DNA of 39,201 bases from Sphingomonadales bacterium (GTDB lineage Bacteria > Pseudomonadota > Alphaproteobacteria > Sphingomonadales > Sphingomonadaceae). Position 1 is the first letter of the stretch. Each line of letters opens with the position of its first letter. Location: contig JAIEOM010000004.1 of assembly GCA_019750455.1 (NCBI GenBank), forward strand, positions 1 through 39,201, given 5' to 3'. Made by a program: the position numbers and the translations under genes. A model generated the notes under the pieces. That model had not been told where the DNA came from. It saw nothing but the letters and a program-made list of their open reading frames with translations, and searched no databases. Shown in pieces: positions 15,307 to 23,966 of the stretch.

Positions 15307-15598
15307 GATGTCTCTTCCCCTTGGGCTGCTCAACGCACGGGCGTGCGATTGGTTGCCGGACGGTTGGCGAAAAATCGGGCCGGATGGCCCATTGCGTTCC
15401 CGTATCGGAGCAGGGCGGCTATCTCAAGTCACCTTTAGTGAGAGGCACTCACCCGTCCCCCGCCTTGGCTTGCGGCATATACTGTCCCGCCGCGGTACAG
15501 CCTTAATCACGTTTTTACCTCCCCGCCTTATCGGTGGCTGCTGAACTCTGATCCGGGACCTTTCCCCGGACCAGCCAGGGAGCCGAGCGGCAGGACTG
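15307..15598. other. Divergent intergenic region between the pnt operon and the regulator
   Basis: This 292-bp gap must carry promoters for both the leftward transhydrogenase operon and the rightward response-regulator gene. The only structure I can point to is a short GTGAG/CTCAC inverted repeat near 15438-15452 and an AT-richer stretch near 15505-15535. I could not identify convincing -35/-10 pairs. Short ORFs across it have no coding character. Confidence 0.4.
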
Positions 15599-17044
15599 AT
15601 GGCGGAAATGGATTGCCTTCCCCAGGCGCAGGACGATGCGCGAATCGTGATGCTGATCGACGATGAGCCCGCGCAAAGCCGGCTCATCACCGCGATTGCC
15701 GCGCGCGATGGCTGGCGCACGATCGTCGCACCCGATGCCGAGACGGCGATTGCCATGCTCGGCACGCGCGAAGGAATGCAGCTTTCCGCGATCCTGCTCG
15801 ATCAATGGGTGCCGGGCGATGATGCCTGCACGCTGATCGCCGAACTGAAATCGCGCCGCCCCGCCCTGCCGATCCTGATGCTCACCACCAGCGCCTCGCC
15901 GCTGCTGGCGGTCGAGGCGATGCGCGCAGGCGCCTCCGACTATCTCGTCAAGCCCGTCAGCCCGGACCGCCTGATGGAGGCGCTGCGCAGCGTCACCACC
16001 CGCCAGACCGCGCGTGACGAGCTGGCGCCGTTGACCGAGAAGATGTCGGCCAGCCTCGATTTCGATGCGATGATCGGCACCGCCCCCAGCTTCCGCGCCG
16101 CACTGGCACAGGCCGCCAAGGCGGCACGCGGGCAGGGCCATGTGCTGATCGAGGGCGAGAGCGGCACCGGCAAGGAAATGCTGATGCGCGCGATGCACGG
16201 CGCATCCCCCCGCGCCAAGGATCCCTTGCGCATCATCAACCTCGCCTCGATCCCGCCCGGCTCGATCGATTCGGTGCTGTTCGGGCATGAACCCGGCAGT
16301 TTCCCCGGCGCCTTCGATCGCCAGATCGGCGCTTTCCAGCACTGCGACGGCGGCACGCTGATCCTCGACGAGATCGACCGCCTCACCCCCGCGCTCCAGC
16401 AACGTCTTGCCGAGGCGCTCGACAGCGGCATCATCCGCCCGGTCGGCGCCAGCTACGGCTTCCGCGTCGATGTGCGGCTGCTGGTGACAAGCAATGTCGG
16501 GCTCGACCGGATGGTAGAGGCCGGTCAGTTCGATGCCGGTCTGGCCAGCCGCCTCGGCGCGACCCGCATCGTGCTGCCCCCCTTGCGCGAGCGCACCGGG
16601 GATATCCCTGCCCTTACCCGCCACTTCCTCGCCCGCATCGGCGAACAGCCCGGGCTCAACCACCTCTCGGTTTCGGATTCCGCGCTGGCGCTGCTGGCAG
16701 CCTATGACTGGCCGGGCAATGTCCGCCAGCTGCAATCGGTGCTGTTCCGCGCTGCGGTCTATTGCGAGGGCAATTCGCTGACCGCCGACAGCTTCCCGCA
16801 ATTGTCCGAGATGCTTGGCGAACAGGGCAGCGTCACCCTTGCCAGTTCACACGAGGGCGTGGGCATCATGCTCTACACCCCCGACGGCAACCTGCGCCCG
16901 CTGGAAGAGATCGAGGCCGACGTGATCCGCCTCGCCATCGGCCATTATCGCGGACGCATGACCGAAGTGGCACGGCGGCTGGGGATCGGGCGCTCGACGC
17001 TTTACCGCAAGCTCAGCGACCTCGGGATCGATAACGCAGCGTAA
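15599..17044 (+). CDS. NtrC-architecture response regulator with degenerate sigma54 loop
   Basis: This is a 481-residue three-domain regulator. The receiver (about 16-135) has the acidic pair DD (21-22), phosphoacceptor Asp68, Thr96/97 and Lys118. The AAA+ domain (about 153-390) has Walker A GESGTGK (186-192) and Walker B GGTLILDEID (251-260). The C-terminal Fis-type helix-turn-helix holds EVARRLGIGRSTLYRKL. Two features are unusual: the sigma54-contacting GAFTGA loop reads GSFPGA (233-238), and the usual FREDLYYRL arginine-finger stretch reads FDAGLASRL, losing the first arginine. It may act without sigma54, as TyrR-type regulators do. No sensor kinase gene is adjacent. Confidence 0.9.
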   Translation: MAEMDCLPQAQDDARIVMLIDDEPAQSRLITAIAARDGWRTIVAPDAETAIAMLGTREGMQLSAILLDQWVPGDDACTLIAELKSRRPALPILMLTTSASPLLAVEAMRAGASDYLVKPVSPDRLMEALRSVTTRQTARDELAPLTEKMSASLDFDAMIGTAPSFRAALAQAAKAARGQGHVLIEGESGTGKEMLMRAMHGASPRAKDPLRIINLASIPPGSIDSVLFGHEPGSFPGAFDRQIGAFQHCDGGTLILDEIDRLTPALQQRLAEALDSGIIRPVGASYGFRVDVRLLVTSNVGLDRMVEAGQFDAGLASRLGATRIVLPPLRERTGDIPALTRHFLARIGEQPGLNHLSVSDSALALLAAYDWPGNVRQLQSVLFRAAVYCEGNSLTADSFPQLSEMLGEQGSVTLASSHEGVGIMLYTPDGNLRPLEEIEADVIRLAIGHYRGRMTEVARRLGIGRSTLYRKLSDLGIDNAA

Positions 17045-17101
17045 TGGGGCGGCGTGACGCAGCGGCTTGATCGCAGGCCCGCTCCGGCCTAGCGGCGGGG
17101 C

Positions 17102-17863
17102 ATGACAATGAACCAGAATTTTGCAGGGCGCAGCGCGCTCGTCACCGGTGCGGCTTCGGGGATCGGCGCGGCGTGCGCGAAGGCGCTGGCCGCCCGCGGC
17201 GCGGGCAAGCTGGTGCTGGTGGACGTTGACGGCGCGGGGCTCGATGCGCTCGATCTGCCCGGATGCAAGGTCCACCGCATCGTGGGCAGCGTCGCCGACG
17301 AGGCGCTTTGGGTGGGTCTAGACCCCCTCCTGACCGGCCTTGACCATGCCGTGGTCAACGCTGGCATCGGTTCAGGGGGCGCTTTGGCAGAGGTTTCGCT
17401 GGCCGATTGGCGGCGGGTGATGGCGGTCAATCTCGACGGCGCGTTCCTGACGCTAGCCCATTCGCTGCGGGCGATGGCGGGCAAAAGCGGGAGTGTTGTG
17501 GTGGTCGCTTCGACCACCGGACTGAAGCCGGTGCCGGGGATCGGGCCTTACGGCGTCTCCAAGGCGGCGGTCGCCCACATGGCGCGGATCGCTGCGGCCG
17601 AAAACGCGAAAAACGGCATCCGCATCAATGCGATAGCACCGGGCGGCGTGGACACCGCGATCTGGGAAAGCGGCGAGGATTTCAGGGAATCGGTCGCCCG
17701 GATCGGCCGCGAGGCGACCATCGCGCGCATGGCGAAAACGACCCCGCTGGGCCGCTTTGCCAGTTCGGACGAGATGGCGGATTCGATCCTCTACCTGCTC
17801 GGCGATGCCGCCGCGAACATCACCGGCCACGTCATGGTATCGGATGGCGGCTTTACGCTGTGA
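17102..17863 (+). CDS. SDR-family NAD(P)-dependent oxidoreductase
   Basis: This is a 253-residue classical short-chain dehydrogenase. It has cofactor motif TGAASGIG (15-22), VNAGIG (85-90), and the catalytic Ser137, Tyr150 and Lys154 in ASTTG and YGVSK. The C-terminal MVSDGGFTL is typical. An acidic residue after beta2 (LVDVD) suggests NAD preference. Substrate unknown. It is convergent with folP across a 69-bp gap that holds a parS site. An alternative ATG two codons downstream (17108) cannot be excluded. Confidence 0.92.
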   Translation: MTMNQNFAGRSALVTGAASGIGAACAKALAARGAGKLVLVDVDGAGLDALDLPGCKVHRIVGSVADEALWVGLDPLLTGLDHAVVNAGIGSGGALAEVSLADWRRVMAVNLDGAFLTLAHSLRAMAGKSGSVVVVASTTGLKPVPGIGPYGVSKAAVAHMARIAAAENAKNGIRINAIAPGGVDTAIWESGEDFRESVARIGREATIARMAKTTPLGRFASSDEMADSILYLLGDAAANITGHVMVSDGGFTL

Positions 17864-17903
17864 TGGATTGCCGCAGGGGCTTTCCTACACTAACCCCTTG
17901 AAA

Positions 17904-17919
17904 TGTTTCACGTGAAACA
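17904..17919. promoter_or_regulatory. parS centromere site 1
   Basis: TGTTTCACGTGAAACA is an exact match to the 16-bp chromosomal parS consensus bound by ParB. The palindrome extends to 20 bp (17902-17921). It lies in the short gap between the convergent SDR and folP genes. A second identical site is 12.2 kb away at 30076. Confidence 0.93.
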
Positions 17920-17932
17920 TTAGCCAAGGCGT

Positions 17933-19045
17933 TCAGTCGGAAGGCAGCGTGCTGTAATCGGTAAGCCCTGCATCACGCAAGCCACGCCACACATTGCGCG
18001 CCTGCACCGTCGCGGCGACATCGTGGACGCGCAGCAGGTGGACGCCCGCCTCCATCCCCTTGATCGCCAGCGCCAGCGAGCCTGCCAGCCGGTCATCTGC
18101 CGCTTCCTCCCGCGACAAGGCACCGATCATCCGCTTGCGGCTCGCCCCCAGCATCAGCGGGCTCCCGAGTGCATGAAACAGCGGCAAGGCGTTGATCAGC
18201 GCGAGGTTCTCCGCCAGCGACTTGCCGAAGCCGATGCCCGGATCGAGGATGATGCGGTCCGCGGCAATCCCGGCCGCGATCGCCTGCTCGCGCACGTGGC
18301 GCAGGAAATCGAAGACCTCGCTGACCACATCGGCATAGCCCGGCCCCTTGTGCAGATCCTCGCCCGCGCCCGGCGCGTGCATCAGCACCACCGGACAGCC
18401 TTCCGTCGCGACCACCTCCCTCGAACGCGGATCATAGCGCAGCGCCGAGACGTCATTTGCCATGTGCGCGCCGGCCGCCAGCCCTGCCGCCAGCACGCCG
18501 GCACGGCGGGTGTCGAGGCTGATCGCGGCGCCCATCGCGGCGCAATACTCGATGGCAGGCACGACGCGGGCGATCTCCTCGTCCTCGAAGGTCGCCGCCG
18601 CACCGGGACGGGTGCTCTCCCCGCCAATGTCGACGATCGCCGCGCCAGCCTCCAGCATGGCAGCGGCATGGGCGCGCCCTGCGTCAAGCGTGTCATGCCG
18701 GCCGCCGTCGGAGAAACTGTCGGGCGTGACGTTGAGGATGCCCATGACCTGCGGCTGATCAAGGCGCACGGTGCGTCCGCCCAGTTCCAGCGGCGGGTGG
18801 ACCTTGCGAAGGTTCGCCCACTGCTCGGCCCCGTCAGCCGCAAGATCGCCTGAAAGCCGCGCGAGCGCCGCCTCGATCTCTGCCGGTGTCCCCACGATCC
18901 GTTCGCTGGCCGACCGACCATCGCGCAGCACCAGCGCGAATTCGCGGGCATAGGCCATCGACCCGCCAAGCCGCACCGCTGCCCCCTCCACCGCCTGCGG
19001 GCCGGAGACGAAAGTCAGTGGGTGGATGTAGATGCTATCGGCCAC
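17933..19045 (-). CDS. folP: Dihydropteroate synthase
   Basis: This is a 370-residue enzyme of folate synthesis that joins 7,8-dihydropterin pyrophosphate and p-aminobenzoate. It carries GILNVTPDSFSDGG (102-115), the IVDIGGESTRPGA motif, a DPGIGFGKS-type loop and the LMLGASRKRMIG segment near the C-terminus. It is longer than the usual 270-290 residues because of a roughly 85-residue N-terminal extension that is commonly seen in sphingomonads. It starts with GTG at 19045, nine bases after the ccrM stop, so it is co-transcribed with ccrM. Its 3' end lies next to parS site 1. Confidence 0.96.
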   Translation of the reverse strand: MADSIYIHPLTFVSGPQAVEGAAVRLGGSMAYAREFALVLRDGRSASERIVGTPAEIEAALARLSGDLAADGAEQWANLRKVHPPLELGGRTVRLDQPQVMGILNVTPDSFSDGGRHDTLDAGRAHAAAMLEAGAAIVDIGGESTRPGAAATFEDEEIARVVPAIEYCAAMGAAISLDTRRAGVLAAGLAAGAHMANDVSALRYDPRSREVVATEGCPVVLMHAPGAGEDLHKGPGYADVVSEVFDFLRHVREQAIAAGIAADRIILDPGIGFGKSLAENLALINALPLFHALGSPLMLGASRKRMIGALSREEAADDRLAGSLALAIKGMEAGVHLLRVHDVAATVQARNVWRGLRDAGLTDYSTLPSD

Positions 19046-19054
19046 GGCGCGGCC

Positions 19055-20227
<1,173 letters not shown>

Positions 20228-20236
20228 TTATCCACA
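20228..20236. promoter_or_regulatory. Perfect DnaA box just upstream of ccrM
   Basis: TTATCCACA is an exact DnaA-box consensus, located ten bases upstream of the ccrM ATG. It overlaps where the ribosome-binding region would be, so DnaA binding there could block transcription elongation or mark replication-linked control. It is the only exact box I found. Confidence 0.7.
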
Positions 20237-20241
20237 GGGAT

Positions 20242-20395
20242 GAGTCTTTGAAGAGTCCGCGTCAAGCACCTAATTTTGCGGGCCTTGTCGCGCAGCAACC
20301 ACCCTTGCGGCGGAACGAAACGAGTCCGGCACAAGATGTTGAGTCCGCGCGCTGCGACGGGACTCCAGATGCGGGGGGTGTGGCGGGGAGGACTC
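20242..20395. promoter_or_regulatory. Cluster of six GANTC methylation sites in the ccrM leader
   Basis: GANTC occurs at 20242, 20253, 20322, 20341, 20361 and 20391, all in the 199-bp gap between rnhB and ccrM. By chance about 0.6 would be expected in 154 bp at even base composition. In Caulobacter the ccrM promoter contains GANTC sites, and its full methylation state limits expression to late in replication. A similar autoregulatory design is likely here. I did not find a CtrA motif (TTAA-N7-TTAA). Confidence 0.75.
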
Positions 20396-20417
20396 ACTCT
20401 CGCCCGAAGATGACGAT

Positions 20418-21041
20418 CTAGATCAGCACCAGCTGCGATACCGGCGCGAAGCTGCGGCGGTGCAAGGGGCTCGGGCCGTGCAGGCGCAAGGCTTCCATAT
20501 GTTCGGCGGTGCCATAGCCCTTGTTGCGCTCCCAGCCATAGTGCGGGTGCGCGGCGGCCGCTTCCAGCATCATCCGGTCGCGCCATTCCTTGGCGATGAT
20601 CGAGGCGGCGGAAATGCAGGGCTCGATCCCGTCCCCGCCGACGATCGCGCGGGCCGGCCAGCACCAGTCGGCACAGCGCCCGTGCGGGGTCAGGTTGCCG
20701 TCGATCAGCACTTCGCGGGTTTCGCACCCCAATGCAGCCGTCAGTGCGGCCACCGCGCGGGTCATCGCCAGCATCGTCGCCATGAAAATGTTGACGCGGT
20801 CGATCTCCTCGGGATCGACCACTGCCACGGCCCAGCAGCAGCCTTCGCGGATCGCTTTGTCGAGGCTGGCGCGGCGTTTGGCTGAAAGGCGCTTGGAATC
20901 GTCGAGCCCCGCAGGTATCGCCCGGCCCAGAACTACCGCCGCCGCGACCACCGGCCCGGCGAGCGGCCCGCGCCCCGCCTCGTCGACGCCGATCACCAGC
21001 GGCTCGCCCGATGCCGTCAAATCCGGAGTGACCCCAAGCAT
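20418..21041 (-). CDS. rnhB: Ribonuclease HII
   Basis: This is a 207-residue type 2 RNase H that removes RNA from RNA-DNA hybrids and single ribonucleotides in DNA. The N-terminal VIGVDEAGRGPLAGPV carries Asp20-Glu21; LDDSKRLS, VLIDGN and AASIIAKEWRDRMM supply the remaining active-site residues; YGWERNKGYGTAEHMEAL is the C-terminal signature. The ATG at 21041 is chosen because homologues begin shortly before the first strand; the longer reading reaches into the divergent sugar dehydrogenase gene. This ATG overlaps the divergent start codon within a single CATG. Confidence 0.95.
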   Translation of the reverse strand: MLGVTPDLTASGEPLVIGVDEAGRGPLAGPVVAAAVVLGRAIPAGLDDSKRLSAKRRASLDKAIREGCCWAVAVVDPEEIDRVNIFMATMLAMTRAVAALTAALGCETREVLIDGNLTPHGRCADWCWPARAIVGGDGIEPCISAASIIAKEWRDRMMLEAAAAHPHYGWERNKGYGTAEHMEALRLHGPSPLHRRSFAPVSQLVLI

Positions 21042-22221
21042 GATCCGTTCTGCCCGTTTGCTCGCCGCTCTTTCGACTCCTGCGCTGATGCTGGCAAGCT
21101 GCGCCAATGCCGAAACCGGGGACAGCGCCGCCCAATCAGGCAAGATCGTTGCGACCACCGGTCCGGCCTACCCCTTCAAGACGACCGAGGTCGCCGGCTT
21201 CGAGGAACCCTGGGCCATCGCCTTCGCGCCCGGCACGCAGATGCTGTTCGTCACGGAAAAGGCCGGCACGATCAAGGTGCTCGATACGACCAGCGGCAAG
21301 GTCGGCACGGTCGCGGGCGCGCCCGAGGTTGCCTATGGCGGTCAGGGCGGGCTTGGCGATGTCGCCTTCCTTCCTGCCGAGGCAGGCAAGCCGCTGAACG
21401 GGCGCACCATCTATCTGAGCTGGGCCGAAGCCGGCGAAGGCGATACGCGCGGTGCTGTGGTCGGCAAGGGCACGCTCGCCTGCACCGGCGTGGATGCCTG
21501 TGCGGTGGAAGGCCTCAGCGTAATCTGGCGCCAGACCCCCAAGGTCACGGGCCGCGGGCATTATTCGCATCGCATCGCCTTCTCGCCCGATGGCAAATAT
21601 CTCTACATCGCCAGCGGCGAACGGCAGAAGATGCAGCCCTCGCAAGAGACGGGGAACACGCTGGGCAAGATCGTGCGCCTCAACCTCGACGGCACCCCGG
21701 CGGCGGGCAACCCGCTGGCCGAAAAAGGCGGCGTGAACGCCGAAATCTGGTCGTGGGGCCATCGCAACATCCTCGGCATCGATTGGGATGCGCAGGGGCG
21801 CCTGTGGGAGGTCGAGCACGGCCCGGCGGGCGGTGACGAGCTCAACCTCGTCAAGCCCGGCGCCAATTATGGCTGGCCGGTGCGTTCCAACGGCGATCAC
21901 TACAACGGCGACAACATCCCCGATCATGCCGCTGACGATGGCTTCGCCCAGCCCGCGCTCAGCTGGACTCCGGTGATCGCGCCGGGCGACATGCTGTTCT
22001 ACACCGGCGACATGTTCCCCGCGTGGAAGGGCCATGCACTGATGCCGGGCCTTGCCAGTCAGGCGATCGTCGATGTCGCGATCGAAGGGGACAACGCGCG
22101 CGAAGTCGCCCGCTACGAATTCGAGAACCGCCTGCGCGCGATTGCCCAGGGACCGGACGGCGCGATCTGGGTGGCGCAGGACGGCAAGGGCGCAAAGCTG
22201 CTCAAGCTCACGGCGCGCTGA
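21040..22221 (+). CDS. PQQ-dependent sugar dehydrogenase (aldose sugar dehydrogenase, YliI-like)
   Basis: This is a 393-residue exported six-bladed beta-propeller quinoprotein. A signal sequence with lipobox-like MLASC (Cys20) opens it. The body has EEPWAIAFAP, AYGGQGGLGDVAF, GRGHYSHRIAFSPDGKYLYIASGE with the catalytic histidine, WSWGHRNILGIDWD, VEHGPAGGDELN and PGANYGWP. These mark soluble aldose/glucose dehydrogenases that use periplasmic PQQ. No PQQ biosynthesis genes lie in the window. The ATG at 21040 lies inside the divergent rnhB start region; GGAG is 11 bases upstream. The next gene overlaps its stop by one base. Confidence 0.93.
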   Translation: MIRSARLLAALSTPALMLASCANAETGDSAAQSGKIVATTGPAYPFKTTEVAGFEEPWAIAFAPGTQMLFVTEKAGTIKVLDTTSGKVGTVAGAPEVAYGGQGGLGDVAFLPAEAGKPLNGRTIYLSWAEAGEGDTRGAVVGKGTLACTGVDACAVEGLSVIWRQTPKVTGRGHYSHRIAFSPDGKYLYIASGERQKMQPSQETGNTLGKIVRLNLDGTPAAGNPLAEKGGVNAEIWSWGHRNILGIDWDAQGRLWEVEHGPAGGDELNLVKPGANYGWPVRSNGDHYNGDNIPDHAADDGFAQPALSWTPVIAPGDMLFYTGDMFPAWKGHALMPGLASQAIVDVAIEGDNAREVARYEFENRLRAIAQGPDGAIWVAQDGKGAKLLKLTAR

Positions 22222-22751
22222 TGGCCAGCGCCACTGCGACCCTGATCCCGCTCGAGGCGGTCGATCCCGCCATGATCGAGCAGGTGCTCGATCGCGCCTT
22301 CGGGCCGGACCGCCACGCGCGGACCGCCTACCGCATCCGCGAGGGGATGAACTGGCTGCCCGGCCTCAGCCTCGCGGCGCTCGACGAGCAAGAGATGCTG
22401 GTCGGCACGATCCAGTGCTGGCCGATCGGGCTCCAGACGAAGCAGGGACAGGTGCCGCTGGTGATGGTCGGACCGGTCGCAGTCGTGCCCGAGCGGCAAG
22501 GCGAAGGCTTCGGCGTCGGGTTGATGAGCGCGATGATCGCCGAGGACGCGCGCCTGGCGGCCACCGGGGGCCCGGCGCTACCGCAAGTGTTGATCGGCGA
22601 TGCGCCCTATTACGGGCGCTGGGGTTTCTCTGCGGCGATGACGGGCGGCTGGCGCTGCCCCGGCCCCTATGAACAGGACCGCCTGCTCGCCCGCGGCCAC
22701 GGCCTCGCCGCGATGCCGGCCGAAGGCATGCTCGGGCCGTGGGAAGGCTGA
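22221..22751 (+). CDS. GNAT-family N-acetyltransferase
   Basis: This is a 176-residue protein. The acetyl-CoA-binding motif A is VPERQGEGFGVGLM, and the later VLIGDAPYYGRWGFSAA segment is typical of the COG3153/YhbS-like group. The acceptor substrate is unknown. The ATG shares its A with the TGA of the sugar dehydrogenase gene (TGATG), so translation is coupled. Between this gene and the DUF1285 gene is a 55-bp gap, so all downstream genes probably belong to one transcript. Confidence 0.9.
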   Translation: MASATATLIPLEAVDPAMIEQVLDRAFGPDRHARTAYRIREGMNWLPGLSLAALDEQEMLVGTIQCWPIGLQTKQGQVPLVMVGPVAVVPERQGEGFGVGLMSAMIAEDARLAATGGPALPQVLIGDAPYYGRWGFSAAMTGGWRCPGPYEQDRLLARGHGLAAMPAEGMLGPWEG

Positions 22752-22806
22752 CGGGGAAAGGTAACCCCTTCACCTTGCGCTTCCCATCTGCCATCCCGTC
22801 CCGGCC

Positions 22807-23361
22807 ATGCCCTACGAACCGCCCCCGCACCTTTCCGGTCTGACCCTCGCGCAGATCGCCGCGCTGGTGGAGGAGCGCAAGCTGCCCCCGGTAGAAAGCT
22901 GGTCGCCCCGGCAGATCGGCGAAAGCCACATGGTGATCGCCGCGGACGGAACATGGTTCCACGAGGGCGGCCCGATCCGCCGCGAGGCGATGGTGCGGGC
23001 TTTCTCAGGCCTGCTGACCCGCGATGATGCCGGGCACCACTGGTTGGTCACGCCCTTCGAAAAGCTCAGTATCGAGGTCGAGGATGCGGCCTTCATCGCC
23101 ACCGATTGCGTGCGAGCGGATGATGCGTTGGCGTTCCGGCTCAACACCGATGATCTGGTGATCGCCGGACCGGAGCACCCCTTGCGCGTGGCGGGCACGG
23201 CGGATGAACCGGCGCTCTATCTCCATGTCCGGCGCGGGTGCGAGGCGCGCCTCAACCGGTCGACCTGGGCGCAGCTGGCCGAGATCGCCTTGGCCGAGGG
23301 GGCGGAGGAGAATGGCTGGCAGGTCACCAGCTGCGGACAGGCCTTCCGACTGCTGCCATGA
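22807..23361 (+). CDS. DUF1285 domain protein
   Basis: This is a 184-residue cytosolic protein of the DUF1285 family. Recognisable blocks are PPVESWSP, HMVIAADGTWFHEGGPI, VRAFSGLLTRD and VTPFEKLSIEVEDAAF. It is uncharacterised; structures of family members show a small alpha/beta fold. It is the first member of a conserved alphaproteobacterial trio (DUF1285, CoA pyrophosphatase, CCA-adding enzyme). Its stop overlaps the NUDIX start as ATGA. Confidence 0.92.
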   Translation: MPYEPPPHLSGLTLAQIAALVEERKLPPVESWSPRQIGESHMVIAADGTWFHEGGPIRREAMVRAFSGLLTRDDAGHHWLVTPFEKLSIEVEDAAFIATDCVRADDALAFRLNTDDLVIAGPEHPLRVAGTADEPALYLHVRRGCEARLNRSTWAQLAEIALAEGAEENGWQVTSCGQAFRLLP

Positions 23362-23966
23362 GCCTGTTCGAACCCATCTCCCGCGCCTTTGCCGAGGGCC
23401 ACGCGCGCGCTATTCCCGATCTGCTGAGCGATGCGCAATTCGCGCGCGACGGGCGCGCCACGCCTGCAGCCGTGTTGATCGCGATCACCGATGTCCCGCA
23501 CGATCCGCAGGTCATCCTTACCCAGCGCCCTCGCGCAATGCGCGACCATCCGGGGCAGGTTGCCTTTCCCGGCGGCAAGATCGATCCCGGCGAGGATGCG
23601 GTAACCGCCGCCCTGCGTGAGGCCGAGGAGGAGCTGGCCCTTCCACGTTCGGCGGTGCGGGTGATCGGCAGCAGCGATGTCTACCATACCGGCACCGGCT
23701 TCGTGGTGACACCCGTGGTGGGGCTCGTCCCGCCCGGTCTGGTGCTCTGCCCCAACCCTGCCGAGGTCGAGGCATGGTTCGAGGCACCGCTGCGCCTGCT
23801 GCTCGATCCCGCCAGCTGGACCAGCCACGAGGCCTTCTGGCGCGGCTCGACGCGGCGCTATCTGGAGCTTGAATGGCAGGGCTTCCGCATCTGGGGCGTG
23901 ACCGCGGCGATCATTGCCAACCTGTCGCGGCGGATCAGCCGGGAGGCGCTGTTCGATGTTGCGTGA
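23358..23966 (+). CDS. NUDIX hydrolase, CoA pyrophosphatase type
   Basis: This is a 202-residue NUDIX protein. The NUDIX box runs at about 73-95: GKIDPGEDAV followed by REAEEELAL, a G-x5-E-x7-RE-x2-EE-x-x form with the late Gly replaced by Ala. The preceding RDHPGQVAFPGGK is the CoA-pyrophosphatase (NudL/YeaB) signature. It should cleave CoA or acyl-CoA to 3',5'-ADP and phosphopantetheine. It starts within the end of the DUF1285 gene (ATGA) and ends inside the start of cca, overlapping by 11 bases. Confidence 0.93.
   Translation: MSLFEPISRAFAEGHARAIPDLLSDAQFARDGRATPAAVLIAITDVPHDPQVILTQRPRAMRDHPGQVAFPGGKIDPGEDAVTAALREAEEELALPRSAVRVIGSSDVYHTGTGFVVTPVVGLVPPGLVLCPNPAEVEAWFEAPLRLLLDPASWTSHEAFWRGSTRRYLELEWQGFRIWGVTAAIIANLSRRISREALFDVA

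Noticed and set aside
16822-17044. Tyrosine-type or transposase helix-turn-helix gene
   Set aside because: The Fis-type helix-turn-helix is in frame with the receiver and AAA+ domains of the regulator, so it is not a separate gene.
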